Assembly: GCA_025716815.1 (NCBI GenBank)
Contig: JAIXMN010000016.1
Location: 434,001 to 498,000, forward strand
Reading direction: 5' to 3'
Length of the DNA: 64,000 bases
Source of the DNA: Dichotomocladium elegans
Taxonomy: Eukaryota; Mucoromycota; Mucoromycetes; Mucorales; Lichtheimiaceae
Position 1 is the first letter of the stretch. Every line of letters starts with the position of its first letter. Below, piece after piece: positions 22,713 to 35,182 of the stretch. Under the pieces are notes generated by a model. It did not search any database. It was not told the origin of the DNA and saw nothing but the letters and a program-made list of their open reading frames with translations. The translations under genes and the position numbers were made by a program.

Positions 22713-25169
22713 AGGGAATGGTTAGTCGAACTACAAGGATGAAGAGGTGATGGTGCTGTCGTTGCTGTTGTAAACTGCTGCTGAATATTTTTGTCTTCTT
22801 TCGTTCGATTCACGGCTACTGTAATTCCATGGATCAAATATTGACGGTCTTTATCACTCTCCCTTTATCTTCTCTTTTTAGAAGATTGGGGAAGACATTG
22901 AAGTTTGCTGTGCAAGCGCTGCTCTTGTGTATTTTTAGAATGCCAAACAATATTGTTGCCAAGTTGTTTTTTGCAGTATTTTTTTTAAAGGTCACAAACC
23001 TTCTTTTGGCGCAATGCCCGCCTAAACGTGGGGATCACTTGATGCTTTCCACAGATAGCAGCATTCATGAATCAAAGTACCCTGTATTGGCTTGGGCAAG
23101 CATCGCGGCAAAGTCGTCCCAAGTGATATTTTCTCTCACAGTCAGCTACGCAGTACCACCATGAAGAAGGCGAGAGAAAAATTAGTTGATAGATAGCTCA
23201 GAAACATGAGCGCTCAGAAGCAGAAAACGAAAAAAGAAAAAGAAAAACTTTATTAACGTCGTACAAAGTCTACTGTTAACTCTCGGTTCATAAACGCAGC
23301 GTCGTCATTGTTAACGCCCTATCAGACATCCTAACCATTTGTTTGGCACATCCGGGGACAGATGTCTTAGATCTAACTTGTCGGAAAAGTGTATATCCTG
23401 AACAGCCTTCGAAAGAGGTGAGGCGATTAGACAGTGATGAACTAAAAGGCACGCCTGTGTGGAATCTCGGTGTATGATCGCTGTCAATATAAGGTTAATC
23501 GCAAACCTTCTTCTTGTTCCATTTCTGCTTGTAATAAATCAACATAACGATCATCAATTGCAAAGCCAGGTTATAAAGGTTAATAACAGTCTTTTTTTTC
23601 GTTTCGAACTGAAATAATATATCAAACGCAGATGATGGATTTTTGCTTATAATGAAGAAATACATCAACCCTGCAGTTACCGCAATCCTTTCGCGGCGAT
23701 CTGTCAGTGGTATGTGTTACTCGCAAACCATATTGAGAATGCTTGAAAGAACATGACACAAGATTCTGTAATAATTGGAACTGTTACCACAACGTACCAA
23801 TCGTATTGGGTTTTTTCACTTGGGACAGGTGTCAGCTAGCTATGGTAAGTTTATTTCCACACAACACGCATTATTCCCTTAGACAAAATCATCCTATTCA
23901 AACAATAAGCGCCATGCTAGATCTGCATCGTTTTCGACAGAGCTCATCAGTGTCGGTTTCTTTTGTAGAATTATAAAGCCTTTCTTTTTGCAATCTAGCT
24001 AACAATGGACTCTCCGTGAAAGGTGATATGATGTCCCAAAGCTCATCTGGAAAAAAAATCTGATTGCCTTTGCCTCGTGCAACCTGAGAAAAAAAAAACT
24101 GAAACTTTCCGAATAGAAAGTGAATGGACTAATATGAGCCCGGGCAGTGACACTTATCTTTTCGTACAAACATCCCCGTCTATTACAACAACCACGAGAG
24201 AAACCCTACATTGATTATTACTGAAAATTCCCTTTTTATTCAAGGCCGTTATGCGCAAATATATTAAATAGGTCATATAACCTATCAAAAACCTAAAGAC
24301 GAGGAATGGTCTCACAAACAACATCATTTCAAGGCTTAGATTGCTTATACAGACCCTAGTAGGGCGCGATATTTCCCATGATCGACTGATCTTAGTATCG
24401 GGGTTTACATCTGCTGAGGGCCCATAGTATTCAATCTCTTGCTGCCTTCGGCCTGCTGGACTTTGATATTCTTTTTTAAGTTGGAAACAAAAAAGCCTAA
24501 AATAAACCAAAACACCGAGACGAACGCGTGCAGCTCAATGGGATTCTGAGATTCTGATTTGAGTCCTAGCGCTTAACGTCCTCTTTTTCCCCTTCCATCC
24601 CATGTAAAAGAAAATTGAAGCGTTCGCTTTATCTCTCTTTCTCTATCTGTGGCGCACTCCAAATAGAGATATCACTAAAGAATTCATCGGGAGCTGTAAA
24701 CAAGAAGAGCAAACCCGCAGAGTTGGATTGCAGGAGCGCGAATTGACCCACCTGCTGAGTAGCCAAAGATGGAAAGACCTGGAGAACGCATGTCTTTCTT
24801 TCTTCAGGAAAAAAGCATCATGTTCGGCACTTCTTGAAATACAGCTTATAGAATATCGATACGCCAGACGTCCCGCAAAGGATCGAGGTCTTTGTTAGCA
24901 AAGTTCAGTAGAAGGATGATCATGCTAATATACGATCTCTTCCATGTCCTCCTTTCTTCCACTGTTTCTCTCCCTGAATGGTGCTCAGCAGGCTGGCCTA
25001 ATAGTCTATATATCATCAAGGCGGGGAAAGGACATGGATCTCCAGAATCATGATGCCTTTCTTCTGTAAAAAGAAAAAGTGCTGGATAATTCGGAGTTAT
25101 AATCAGGGTATAAAAGAGTGGCCTGTGGTGGATTCCTTTTTTTTGTCGCTCTTTATCACATATCTCAGT
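22713..25169. other. Intergenic region, possible small minus-strand gene at 24.65-25.3 kb
   Basis: No family was recognised in these 2.5 kb. On the minus strand between about 25250 and 24640, several exon-like pieces end in plausible splice sites; one piece ends NFANKDLDPLRDVWRIDIL, and another begins after TTGTTTACAG and reads PDEFFSDISIWSAPQIEKER before a stop. They could be the end of a small multi-exon gene, but no consistent model was reached. The rest is stop-rich spacer. Confidence 0.3.
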
Positions 25170-25711
25170 ATGCCAAAAAGTACTTCTTCTACTGACGCAG
25201 GTGACGCAAAAGGAAAACGAAAAGGTGGGACAATTACATAAAAAATGCGCGGACAATAAGAGAGGAAGGGGAAGCGAGGAATAACACCGATGGCCATTGT
25301 TGCTTATCGCTGATGACTATGAACGCTTTTGTCTTTTAGCATTGCCGCCATTATCCCGGGTACTTCCACCTCGAAAACGAGGATCTGCACTAGCTGCACT
25401 TTCCCGCCAACATTATCAAGAGAATGCCTTTCATTCCCCTTCAGTTGCGTCATTGAACGAGAAACAGACCTCGCCTTCAGATCGATATGCTGATGTATAC
25501 TCTCCGAGGGACGACCCATCTATCTACATCGACCAGCTTGACAATATAAAGCTATCGAATGTTAGAGACCAGCCAATATTCTCAAGGAAACGACGAGAAC
25601 GAACTGAGCAACCTGAATACAGCAATGAATATTCAAATATCACGAAGCGGATCCGACAAGCACATCCACGATCACGAATTCATCATGCGCAGCAGAAGCA
25701 CCAGGAAAGGC

Positions 25712-25743
<32 letters not shown>

Positions 25744-26611
25744 GCGGCGGCGGCAACTACAACAGAAGGACCAACATCAACCATAGAAGCAGTAACAAAG
25801 GCAGAAACATCCAGACGGGAGCCAGGGAAGCAAATAGCGAAAGAGACACAGCAGCGAATTCAAAAGCCAGCAGCAGCGCCTGTAAAACACAATCTGTCCG
25901 AATCACCAAGTCACAATCGTCGTGGACCCGAATATGCGTATCCTCGTGATTCACTTCAAATAGCATTGCGACAAGACGACCCAATCCCCAGTAATGCCTT
26001 CCTGAGCGCCAAATCCAAAGAAAAGGAGTACTGGCGCCGACAACGGCGGGTGTTTGTCAGAAGCAGGTTTATTACCAACGATGAAGCGGCTGCCATTGCG
26101 AATAGCGTGTACAAACATAATCCTGTCACGAGCCAGGACCGGATCGTCGTGACATTTCAAGCAAATATCGCAAACTTCCGTTCAAAATGGCGCAAACTCT
26201 TGAAAGAGGCTGTAAAAAAATTCTTGTATATCAGCAAAGCTCAAGTGGTTCCTTCAAATAATGAAACTGAATTAAAATCGATACAGGAAGACATACAAAG
26301 CAAGGTATGCAGTACAAAGAGAATGAAGGGTGAATTTGAGCTCAACTGCTTAATGCATATATATCTACTAGGTGGATCGGGCGATGCTCAACAAGATATG
26401 GGGCCACTGGATCTCAGATCCATTTGTGGATAAGCGAGCATTTTATGCAAGTTCCCAATCGGTCGCGCTATTGACCTCAGTCACCACCAAAGCCTTATAT
26501 GTCACTCTTCAATACCACCATGGCCTACTGAAGGAGCGAGATTTCCGGAAACTCCTCGATGATCTTGACAAGTTCACTCGCAATATTGCATTACCGGACC
26601 CGCTTTTATAA
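25170..26611 (+). CDS. Hypothetical protein with poly-alanine tract
   Basis: Three exons (25170-25224, 25340-26304, 26372-26611) join in phase to about 419 residues; the product was not recognised. The first 30 residues are small and basic. A long Gln/Arg/Ser-rich disordered part follows, with an uninterrupted alanine run near residue 145 encoded by GCA and GCG codons at 25713-25755. The C-terminal 160 residues look like a folded helical domain, starting around RRVFVRSRFITNDEAAAIAN and ending near DLDKFTRNIALPDPLL. The basic, low-complexity N-terminal part suggests a nuclear or RNA-associated role, but that is inference. The first exon is chosen only because it gives an ATG and the right phase; the coding status of exons 2 and 3 is better supported. 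Confidence 0.6.
25713..25755 (+). repeat. GCA/GCG trinucleotide repeat coding for alanine
   Basis: About nine GCA followed by five GCG triplets encode a run of fourteen or so alanines inside the hypothetical gene. In the +1 frame the same DNA would encode glutamine. The run starts right after a Gln/Arg-rich segment. Confidence 0.85.
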
Positions 26612-29600
26612 TCCAACAACATCTATCTCGGCCGCGTCGCTGCTTGTGTTTATCTAATACCACCATCTAATATTACCAATGCAGTACACTTAAGATGCAA
26701 TCACGCACTCAGACACACAAAAATGCTACGTATACATGCTCACAAATACTTCCCACACGATATCGGCAATAGCGATATATTCGCCATCCTGTAAATACCT
26801 ATGCTACAAACGTATGCGTCTTACGTATTCGATAACCTCCAAATCATTTAATTATTCGCGGGTATGTGTCAAAGACGATGGACTATTTACTATTTTGTGC
26901 GTGTGGGGATGTCCTACAGGGCCACAATAAGTTACCATTGCAGCAGCCTCGGGTGCATATACTCTTTTCGGTGCCCTCGCACAAGTCTTGCTTTTCTCCT
27001 CATTTCTCTTCCCCTTCCCTCCAAATCATTTCTGTCTATCTTGCTTTCACATCCTTATGAACTCGTTATTGCCTTTCACGAATCCCCCAACTTCAGTGAT
27101 CGAGCGTACAGTACCAAAGAAGCATAAGGACGAGCGCAATCTTTTATCTCCGCTCGTTCTCATCCACACGCGCTCAATTCTTAAAAAATCCATACACACC
27201 CAGCAGTTTCACCACATACAATCACTTTTTCTACATGTGCCTGAGTTAGGATCTTCTCCTCTTGCTTAATAGAAAGTCGCACTTCGTATAATGTCACACA
27301 AAATCCAGAAAGTCGCATAAAAACTCTATATCGAATGTCGTATCAGTGAGATAAAGAAGACTCCATTATCCATCATCAAGTAAAGGCCTTATACTTGTAG
27401 CTTCAAGTACTTAAAGCTGAGATAATGTTAACACTTATAGCTTTATTGCTTGCAGGTTCATCATTGACCCCGCTCTCTTTCATTTCCCATTCTCGTGGCT
27501 GCGGAAGATCTAAGTTATATTGAATGAGGTCACATTACTACGAATGTCGGGGATGTCTTTTCTCTGGTCTATGATATTGGCCATCCTTATACCTAGCTGT
27601 TTTACAGTATCACGGCTGATGTACTCAACATGAGGAATCTGGTGTAAAAAGTACTACGCTGTGTAATTGCTCATGGATCCTGCTTCTCTTTTTTATCGGA
27701 ATGTTAAACATGTTCAAGAGGGAAAAGGATCGGCAGGCACTAGTATACTGGCATATATTTATGCAACATCTTTTTCCCGCGTGTGCCCGTAGTATATACG
27801 TAGTTGGGAATATTGCGATATTTTCCCGACAGCTGAATGGAGCGGACGAGAGAAATGATCGTTGAACAGCAGGTGACACTTTGGTTGTACATCCAATTTT
27901 AAGGTTCGATCTAGTAGCACACATGTCCCCGTTTGGTCGGACACGATGTAACCTCATTCAGGTTCACAGCAAATGGCATATAGCATATGCACACATGCTT
28001 ACCTATGGCGGGGATGTTCCCATTTATCGCAAGCGCGGGAACAGTGGTATTACCATAACGGAGCAAGATACAGTATATGGCAGCAGTTCTCGAGGGATAT
28101 ATGGTGTTCTTCATATTCAAAATATACGCAACATCTTGTATCCTCCCGAGTTTCCCCTCTTTGTGAGCCGAGCAGATTAGAAGTTTATCTCCGCGCAAAC
28201 TCGTTCCCTACGTAGTTACAGCTATTTTGCGGACCTGTCGATCTTTTTCCTTCTAAACATAAGTGCATAATCAAACGTTCCCAAATAGCAATTATTTTTT
28301 TTACGGATATGGGCAGTGCCATTTGTTGCTGATGTCCTGTGTTTTGACACCCCACTGGTTCACGCGGGATGACAAGGATCAAGAGAACTTCGTTAGAAAC
28401 GCAGAATCAAAGGTCATCAGTCTTATCCTCGCTGAAGAGCATAAGATTATTATACTTATTGGTTAGTTTTGAGCAAGCAGCCAGACAGCGGGTTAACATG
28501 CTTTGTTGCACTTGGGGAAACCAATTATCAGCGTAGCTGGACAGTTACCTCGAAGGACACAGCGAGCATTACAGCTCTGCTCTATGGAAATGTTTGACTG
28601 TATAGAAGGGGAAAACTGACATTACTAATCGCCTGCTAGATACGTACCCGCGATAGTGTCGATGGTTCGATTTACTTAGCCTAAAAGAAATATTCCTGTC
28701 AATAGTATGGGTAGAGTTAAGTACAAAGGTCTTTTATATTAAGAAACTAGTGTCAATATCTGTGACGCTGGTACCTAGCACTGACAGGCAGTAAGCAAAT
28801 GTAGGGATATCGGATTCGACAACTTCAACCTAGCGATTTTCACAGACGTTTTACTCTGCTAGTTATTGAAAATGTCTCGCCATGCCATCGGGCTTCTGTG
28901 CAACACCCGAGAAACTAATGTCGCATTTTTTTTGCTACCCGTATCAAACTACTGTAGCCCCTGCATACATCCAATGCCATCCTGGCGGTAATATTGTCAC
29001 GGACGGCATCCCATCTGCTTTCTTCATAATATCACCCTTTTCCTCTCCGGTATATCACTACATGCTAAACCGTTTTAATGTGATCCAGCGCCTGTTGTCA
29101 TTTGATAATTTATTAATTGCGCCAGCATAACATCGGATCAATCGCGCAAGCAAGGAGACTCAGGATATCCCTCTGGTTCTTCTGTTCCTTCTCTCAGGTG
29201 CGGTTGGTTTATTCTGATGCACCCCATTTTTTCACTTCCATTTGCTCCCGGTTATTGACTGAACTACCGGAAATTATGTAACTACGGGCCACCTCTGTCC
29301 CTTTAATACAGTTAAAAGCATATAAAGAAAGGGTAGTGGTTTCTGTTGCAGAATGGATACTCTATAGGAATGGCCACTCATTTGCTGTAATGGGCGACGT
29401 AAGCACAGAGGGAACAGTATTACAGAAAATTATCGGTCGCTGTCGACTACATATAAATGCGTCTATGGCTTTCACGTCATAACTTGGGAAATACCTAGTT
29501 AATGCAGACATTATTATTCCCGTCCATTGGTGACTGCACCGAAGTCAGGGTCCTTGCTGCAGAACTCTAAGCAGGGAGTCTGGGGAAACCTAGCTGACTT

Positions 29601-29737
29601 GCTGCGGCATCTACCCTCCGTCCGGTTATGGAAAATGTGGTCAGAAATTCGGACTTGGGCTACACTTAAGATAAAGAGTGCCCTTCCCTGTTACTACCAC
29701 AGCACTTTCGTCTCTTGCCTATTAACGCATACCCATC
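26612..29737. other. Gene-poor intergenic region of 3.1 kb
   Basis: No gene, RNA or recognisable mobile element was found. All frames are interrupted often, and the open frames that remain (for example 27625-27957 on the minus strand, 28882-29130 on the plus strand) have no known motif. The composition is AT-rich with no clear repeat. It may be decayed mobile DNA. Confidence 0.45.
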
Positions 29738-31504
29738 ATGGATCTCGAAAACTGGGCCGTCAACAAATTGAGCGAACTCTTGGGCCTGGATGATGAAACC
29801 CTTAAAACGCAAGTTCTCCCTTATATGATGAACATTAAAAATGCAAATGCCTTTTCAAATCACCTCATGGTAAGTTCTGCAACAACTGTGAACGCAATCA
29901 ACTTCCATTGTGCTATGCAACAGTCGTTTGAACTGGATCTTGAATTTGATATTAGGAAATGCTAGGTGCTGAACCTGATCGTATCGCTTTTATCCAAGAG
30001 TTCACAACGCGCAGGTTTCCTCTTTCAACAACGACGACACCTACGCCGACGCCGCAGCAACAGAGCCGAAAAGAAAAGAAACAAATGCCACCCCAGCATT
30101 CACAGCAACAGCAGCCCGCCCAACAATTTCCGGCATTACCGCAAGCAACCCTTGATCGCGAGACGGAATGGCCCGCCAATATCAGCGTTCATATAAAGAA
30201 AAATTATGACGGCGATTACACGCGCGGGTAAGTTCATGGGCAAAACTTGGATCGAAACTCCATGCTTACTTTTGGACTTTTCCCTAAAAGAGGATCACGG
30301 AAATCAGTCAAAAAATTGCAGCCTTCAAGTGAAGCATCAATGTCTACACCCTCTTCTTCTACAGTAACCGCTACTGAAAAGAAGAAAAAGAATAAGAAAA
30401 ACGAAATGTCTTTGGAGGCCGCACTGAAGGAGCTAGACATCAAATCCATGGAGACCTCTGGGAAACGGCGAGTATGCAACTGTCAAGGTAAGACAATTGG
30501 AAGTTAATGGTATACTGGAGGAGTAATGGGAAACGACACATTTATGCTATAGCTACAAAACATCCACTACTGACAGTGGCGCCCAACTGCCTCAATTGCG
30601 GCAAAATCATCTGTACAGCAGAGGGACCGGGTCCGTGCACGTTCTGTGGCACGCCCGTTTTATCGAAGGACCAACAGATTGCCTTAATTGAGGAAGCTAA
30701 GCGAAAGCGTGCCGAGCAGAAGCAACAGCAGCGCACTGGTGGTGGGCGTGCCAATAACAGCAAAGTGATTGGTACTCCCTCTATTGGTTATGCAGCCAAA
30801 GTGAGCGGCGAAATTATTCCGCGGAATGCTTACCAGGAGCCGATATTCGATCAAAAGGCTGAGGAAGATAATCGGCGACGGGCCGAAGAACACAAAGAGA
30901 AACTGCTCGAGTTTCAGCGCTCTAGTGCAAAGCGGACCACGGTCATTGGTAAAGGCATTAAGTAGCAACCGCAATATGGTTAACTGATGATGGCTATCAT
31001 GGGCTTACAGACCAGGCAACCGATTTTACTCTCCCGACCGACCAGTTGAATCCCTGGCTCACGCCGCAAGAACGTGCCTTGCTGCTCAAGAAACAGCAAT
31101 CCAACTACAAGAAACTCAATCAGTCCACAAGCAACAGACGCCGAGTCATGACAATTGATGTCCAGTCACGAAAGGTGATTGTGGATGAAGCAAGCCCCCC
31201 AACGTCTTCAGATGAATCAGAACCTGAGATTGATGAGCCCCATTCGCCACCACCGAACCGGAGTACTACTGGGGATAAGGAGGACGGATCAGCCGGAACT
31301 TACGCGCATAACCCTCTCCTCAAAGGTGTACATGCACCTCAATTTGTTGGAAAACACGTCCAGATCAAAGATAGAAGGAATCGACAGCGAAAAGAACGCC
31401 TACAGTTTGATAGAGACGAGATCACTGATCTATTATCTGGGTCCAGTATCGCCGATGGCGGCGATATTTCGCTAGAGCCGAGCTCTTGTGTAGCAAACGT
31501 CTAA
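29738..31504 (+). CDS. Activating signal cointegrator 1 (TRIP4/ASC-1) homologue
   Basis: TRIP4/ASC-1 is a zinc-finger subunit of the ASC-1 complex, which acts in transcription coactivation and in splitting collided ribosomes. Five exons (29738-29869, 29956-30227, 30291-30487, 30553-30948, 31011-31504) give about 496 residues. The N-terminal helical part (NWAVNKLSELLGLDDETLK) resembles the coupling region of the family. The C2HC5 zinc finger begins at CNCQ, crosses intron 3 and continues ATKHPLLTVAPNCLNCGKII and then EGPGPCTFCGTPVLS, supplying the expected cysteines. Exon 5 starts with the conserved DQATDFTLPTDQLNPWLTPQ and ERALLLKKQQ. The C-terminal ASCH domain of animal TRIP4 was not recognised; this product ends in a polar tail, which is common in fungal homologues. 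Confidence 0.88.
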
Positions 31505-31709
31505 AGATTAAATGGAGGGGGTCAGACACTTTCCTAATTCATAGAAAAGCATTTTCCCAAAACCGATTGGATATTCCCGCGCGACGCATTCAAATGCACC
31601 GCGAAAGCCGTCTTTTCTTTTCCCTCTTTTCCCGAGCATACCCACTTCTATTTTTCTTTCAGCAGCCAAGTCACCCACACATATAACCGTGGACTGACTG
31701 CTATAAGCA

Positions 31710-32820
31710 ATGGTTGACGCAACCAAATATTATGAATCACTGGACGTATGCATACGATGGCCAGACGGTACCGATCTCACCATTGCTGTCTCACCATTGC
31801 GAGACACTGTTGGGCACCTGAAGCGCAGAGTGAGTACGAGTGAGTAAATCAGTATGACCGCATTAGAATTAACTTTTCCATTTCAAAAAAAATAGATCCG
31901 ACAGTCGATGCCTGAGAAAACAGAGGGGAAATATATTCAAATTATATACAAGGGGCGCCTGCTACAAAGCGAGGAAGATACAAAGAGTTTAAGTCAGTAT
32001 GGAATTGGGAAATGCACTGGCACTTCTCTCCCCAAACTGCCGGCGCCAGTATACATCCATTGTTCGTTATCCGACTACCATCCTGCAAGGAGGCCACGGC
32101 GTGAGAACCAACCCGAGGAGATACAACGACAAAGAGTAGGCGACTTTTATTATTATTACTATTACTATTTGGTATTGGTGTGTAGAGAGTCCAAATCTTT
32201 CAATCTATTTTCTATATTCCATTTTGGTATAGCCACGCTTGGGATTTGATCGGTTATTGGATTCGGGATTCAACGAGGAGGAAATTCAAGATATTCGCCA
32301 GCAATTTCATCGTACTCATGGCTCAACTTTACTTGATGACGAGGGTCAGCTGGTTATAAGCGTAGCCATCAGGCGCCATCCATCCTAAACACAGATGGCA
32401 TTGTAGAACCCACCGAGCAGATGACTGCTATTGAGGAACAGTGGATGGAAAGCACGGGCGAAGTATTACCGGATGGATGTGAGTGAGCGCATGGAGGTTA
32501 CTATAGAACCACCCACCCACCCTGGAAATGCACCTCTGTTATGTACTTATCACGGTGTGTTCCCCGACCATTAGTGATCCAAGGATCCTGCCAGGAAATG
32601 ATGTGGGGACTCTTGCTTGGTTTCTTTCTAGGGATTTTATGCATCTTTTGGTTTCGAGAGTCCGTCTTTACTCGGAGACACCAGATGGGCATGTTCAATA
32701 ACATCAAACTTGGGGGAGGGGGTTGGCCGCACAAATATGCTAATGTCTTTTCTTGATACAGGCATTGTTATTGGTATGGTAATCAATATTAGTTTTGGCG
32801 TCCTTCACATCTATCATTAA
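31710..32820 (+). CDS. Dsc E3 ligase subunit 3 homologue (ubiquitin-like, two TM)
   Basis: Dsc3 is a membrane subunit of the Golgi Dsc/Tul1 ubiquitin ligase, which cleaves SREBP-type factors and degrades misplaced membrane proteins in fungi. Exons 31710-31829 and 31896-32135 encode a ubiquitin-like fold (CIRWPDGTDLTIAVSPL, YIQIIYKGRLLQSEEDTKSL, PVYIHCSLSD). Exon 32233 onward starts the conserved C-terminal domain, LGFDRLLDSGFNEEEIQDIR, then QQFHRTHGSTLL. IEEQWMES and two hydrophobic helices follow (MMWGLLLGFFLGILCIFWF at 32600 and GIVIGMVINISFGV at the end). The last intron (32689-32761) begins with GC. Between about 32345 and 32370 the reading frame shifts by one base and no normal-length intron can explain it, so a sequencing error or unusual splice is suspected there. 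Confidence 0.8.
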
Positions 32821-32888
32821 AAGGATACAAATTTGTCCACCCCACATTTTTTTTAAATCTTCTATCTCTTTTGATTGACTCCTCAACA

Positions 32889-32975
32889 TGAAATCTCCAT
32901 TCCAGACATTTACCTACTTCCTGCTACTGGCATGCCTCCTCATTGAAATGGTTTTGAATTCAAAAACAAAAGGTT
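32889..32975 (+). other. Possible signal-peptide exon
   Basis: An ATG here opens a short frame with a hydrophobic core (TFTYFLLLACLLIEMVL), typical of a signal or anchor sequence. It lies 90 nt upstream of a splice acceptor (cttctag, 33054-33060) in front of the next gene. However, the best GT site does not join in the phase of the 33067 frame, so the link is unproven. Confidence 0.3.
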
Positions 32976-33066
32976 GAACGTTGGCTCTCATTACTGACAC
33001 ACATTCATGCACCTACGAATCTTTCATATGCGCATTTTCTTCCACCTCCCCCCCTTCTAGGCAGCG

Positions 33067-33696
33067 ATGACAAGTGCAGAAAGAGAGCATGCGCAAGTCT
33101 CACCCACGAATTGGTTAGCAGCCCATGGTCAGGTCTGGAAAGACCAACTTGTGAACTACTGGGATCGTATGCATTCGTACCTGAGCTATATCCATGCATT
33201 ATGCGAGGAGGCGAAAGCTGAACACGCCGCTCTGGGCCAACGCGCCAAGCGACTCACGGCGGATGACTTGGAATTTGACTTTTGGCGAATGGTATCTTCC
33301 CCTTTGGGTAATGGATACCTGAAGCTCACGATGACGCACAATCAACGCGACAGGATCCTTGCCGAGGTGGATCCTCAACTGCGTGAGCGGGTGATGATCT
33401 GGGCGCAGGAGGCGCTGAGGATGGAGCCCGCAGTGGCGGAAGAAGCACTCGCTAGGATGCTATGGATGTCGCCATGGCGACGCCTGTTTGAGGAAATGGC
33501 CGCCGAAGCCGAGTGGCGCCGCCAATCTTCTTCCACAGGGGGTGACCCGGTTGAAGCGTATCAGCAAGTATTTCATCCCATCATGGGCAATACCAAAACG
33601 CCAACGCCACCCTGGTACAGATCCTTTATCAGCTGGGGCCAGCGACACCTTCGGAGGAGTGCTGGGTACACGGGCGAAACCATCGCCAACTCGTAA
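33067..33696 (+). CDS. Hypothetical Trp- and Ala-rich protein
   Basis: An intron-free frame of 209 codons follows DSC3 on the same strand. The protein is helical, rich in Trp, Ala, Glu and Arg, with segments such as SPTNWLAAHGQVWKDQLVNY, DLEFDFWRMVSSPLGNGYLK and PPWYRSFISWGQRHLRR. Codon use is more GC-rich than in neighbouring spacer, which argues for a real gene. No family was recognised. It may be the second exon of a secreted or anchored protein if the hydrophobic exon at 32889 belongs to it; an acceptor lies just upstream at 33054-33060. Confidence 0.55.
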   Translation: MTSAEREHAQVSPTNWLAAHGQVWKDQLVNYWDRMHSYLSYIHALCEEAKAEHAALGQRAKRLTADDLEFDFWRMVSSPLGNGYLKLTMTHNQRDRILAEVDPQLRERVMIWAQEALRMEPAVAEEALARMLWMSPWRRLFEEMAAEAEWRRQSSSTGGDPVEAYQQVFHPIMGNTKTPTPPWYRSFISWGQRHLRRSAGYTGETIANS

Positions 33697-34299
33697 AAAC
33701 CTCTTTTAAGCTACGTACTTTCTGTTCTCCTCGATCTCCTTCCCCTTCGGTCTTGTATATACGTATAGTTGTGTTTACTTTGCTTTCTTTACTTTGATTG
33801 GACCACCTGTTCTATGCTTCTTGACGTGGTTGGTTTCCATTTTGAAAAAGTGTGTGTGCGTGTGTCGATTCTGATATAATTTTGGAACTAGTTTCTGTTA
33901 AAGCCGTAAAAGCTTTCATTTGTTTGTTTGGTTTGGGTTGCCCTTGCATGGATTTGCTTGAAAACGCAAGATCCTTACTGTACCATGACATAGAGTAGGT
34001 ATGACGGCTTGTCTTGCCCACCAGACCAATATTGGACAGGGTATTTCTTGATGATGAATGCATTCATGGGATGAATTCGTAAGATCTCCTCATTCACCTC
34101 GCAATATTAGCCACAGTAATGTCGTCATGGAAGTAGACATTCGGTATAGGGCCATTTCATTCATGCGTGCATGTATATCCATGGACGCTGAAGGAAGTAT
34201 CAGCTAAATGAACTCCAATACATCGATGCGACTTTTATTTTTCTACTGGAGAACTTTGTGACAGTCTCAATAGCTTCAGGGGCCGTTTTGCCCTCTACA

Positions 34300-35182
34300 T
34301 ATGCTTCAATGTAGCGCCATGTTCTTTCCTGATATCGTCAAACGCATTGTGGGAGTTCCACCTGGTGGTGAGATCCCGTCGAGGAAACTAGAGATGTTTT
34401 CCCATCAAAGCGCCAAAGCTGTGATCGCAGTTGATTCCAGAGTCGCGCTTTGCTGCACCCCAATATCTCTCGATCCAATTGCATTTACAATGAAACTTAA
34501 GTGCATCACTCGGATATGTGACCTGCCTCTTCTATCAGCTCGCAGAAAGCTGTCTTCTGTTCAAAGAAATCTGGCTGAGTTGCAAGAAGATGTTTCATGC
34601 AGCATGCATGGTCAACGGTTTCTTTCCTCTTGCAACCAGCTCGCCAAATCAACCCTGGCCGATGAGGATCGCGCCCATCTTTTGGTAAAATCCCATGTTC
34701 CTCCAGAATTTTTCGCATCCATAGGAACCGATTATCAGTCACCCGGTCATCACTAATTGCATAGAAATGGCAACGTTTACTTACAGCTCTATGTACCATA
34801 GTGAGCCTTTTAGAGTTGCATACTGCTGTTCTGAGGTAAAAAAAAAAAATTACCGATTCGTTATAAAACTTGTCCAAAGTTATTTTTTAGCGTAACTCCT
34901 GTTTCTATGAACCTATAGAGTAAAATACACCTTACACGAAAGAAAGAGAGTCGAAACCAATTTTTTAAAGATTTTATAAGTCTACTAACTTTGTGGTCTG
35001 AGAACAAGAGTTTTCACATTACCTTGAAACCCCTCTTCCAACCAGCTGGGTTGGTGCATCTTACACGCTCGAATAATTGCCTGGTTTAGTATATTTGCAC
35101 TTGAGCAGTTGCTGTTTAAGCTCCTCAAGGACAATATATGGATTCTTATCAATGTACTTAGAATAACCTCTATGTTCTTCAT
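34300..35182 (-). pseudogene. Decayed DDE transposase (second family)
   Basis: On the minus strand, 34877-34506 reads RFLWMRKILEEHGILPKDGR and QPDFFEQKTAFCELIEEAGH; further down, in another frame near 34500-34450, it reads FHCKCNWIERYWGAAKRDS. The latter matches the FHCE-NxIE-YWG-AK motif of a fungal DDE transposase family in which the glutamate is the third catalytic residue. A preceding fragment at 35182-34985 (SWLEEGFQGNVKT) could be its N-terminal part. Frames change and a stop follows AKRDS, so the copy is dead. It differs from the Tc1/mariner family seen at 2.7, 48 and 57.5 kb. Confidence 0.6.
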
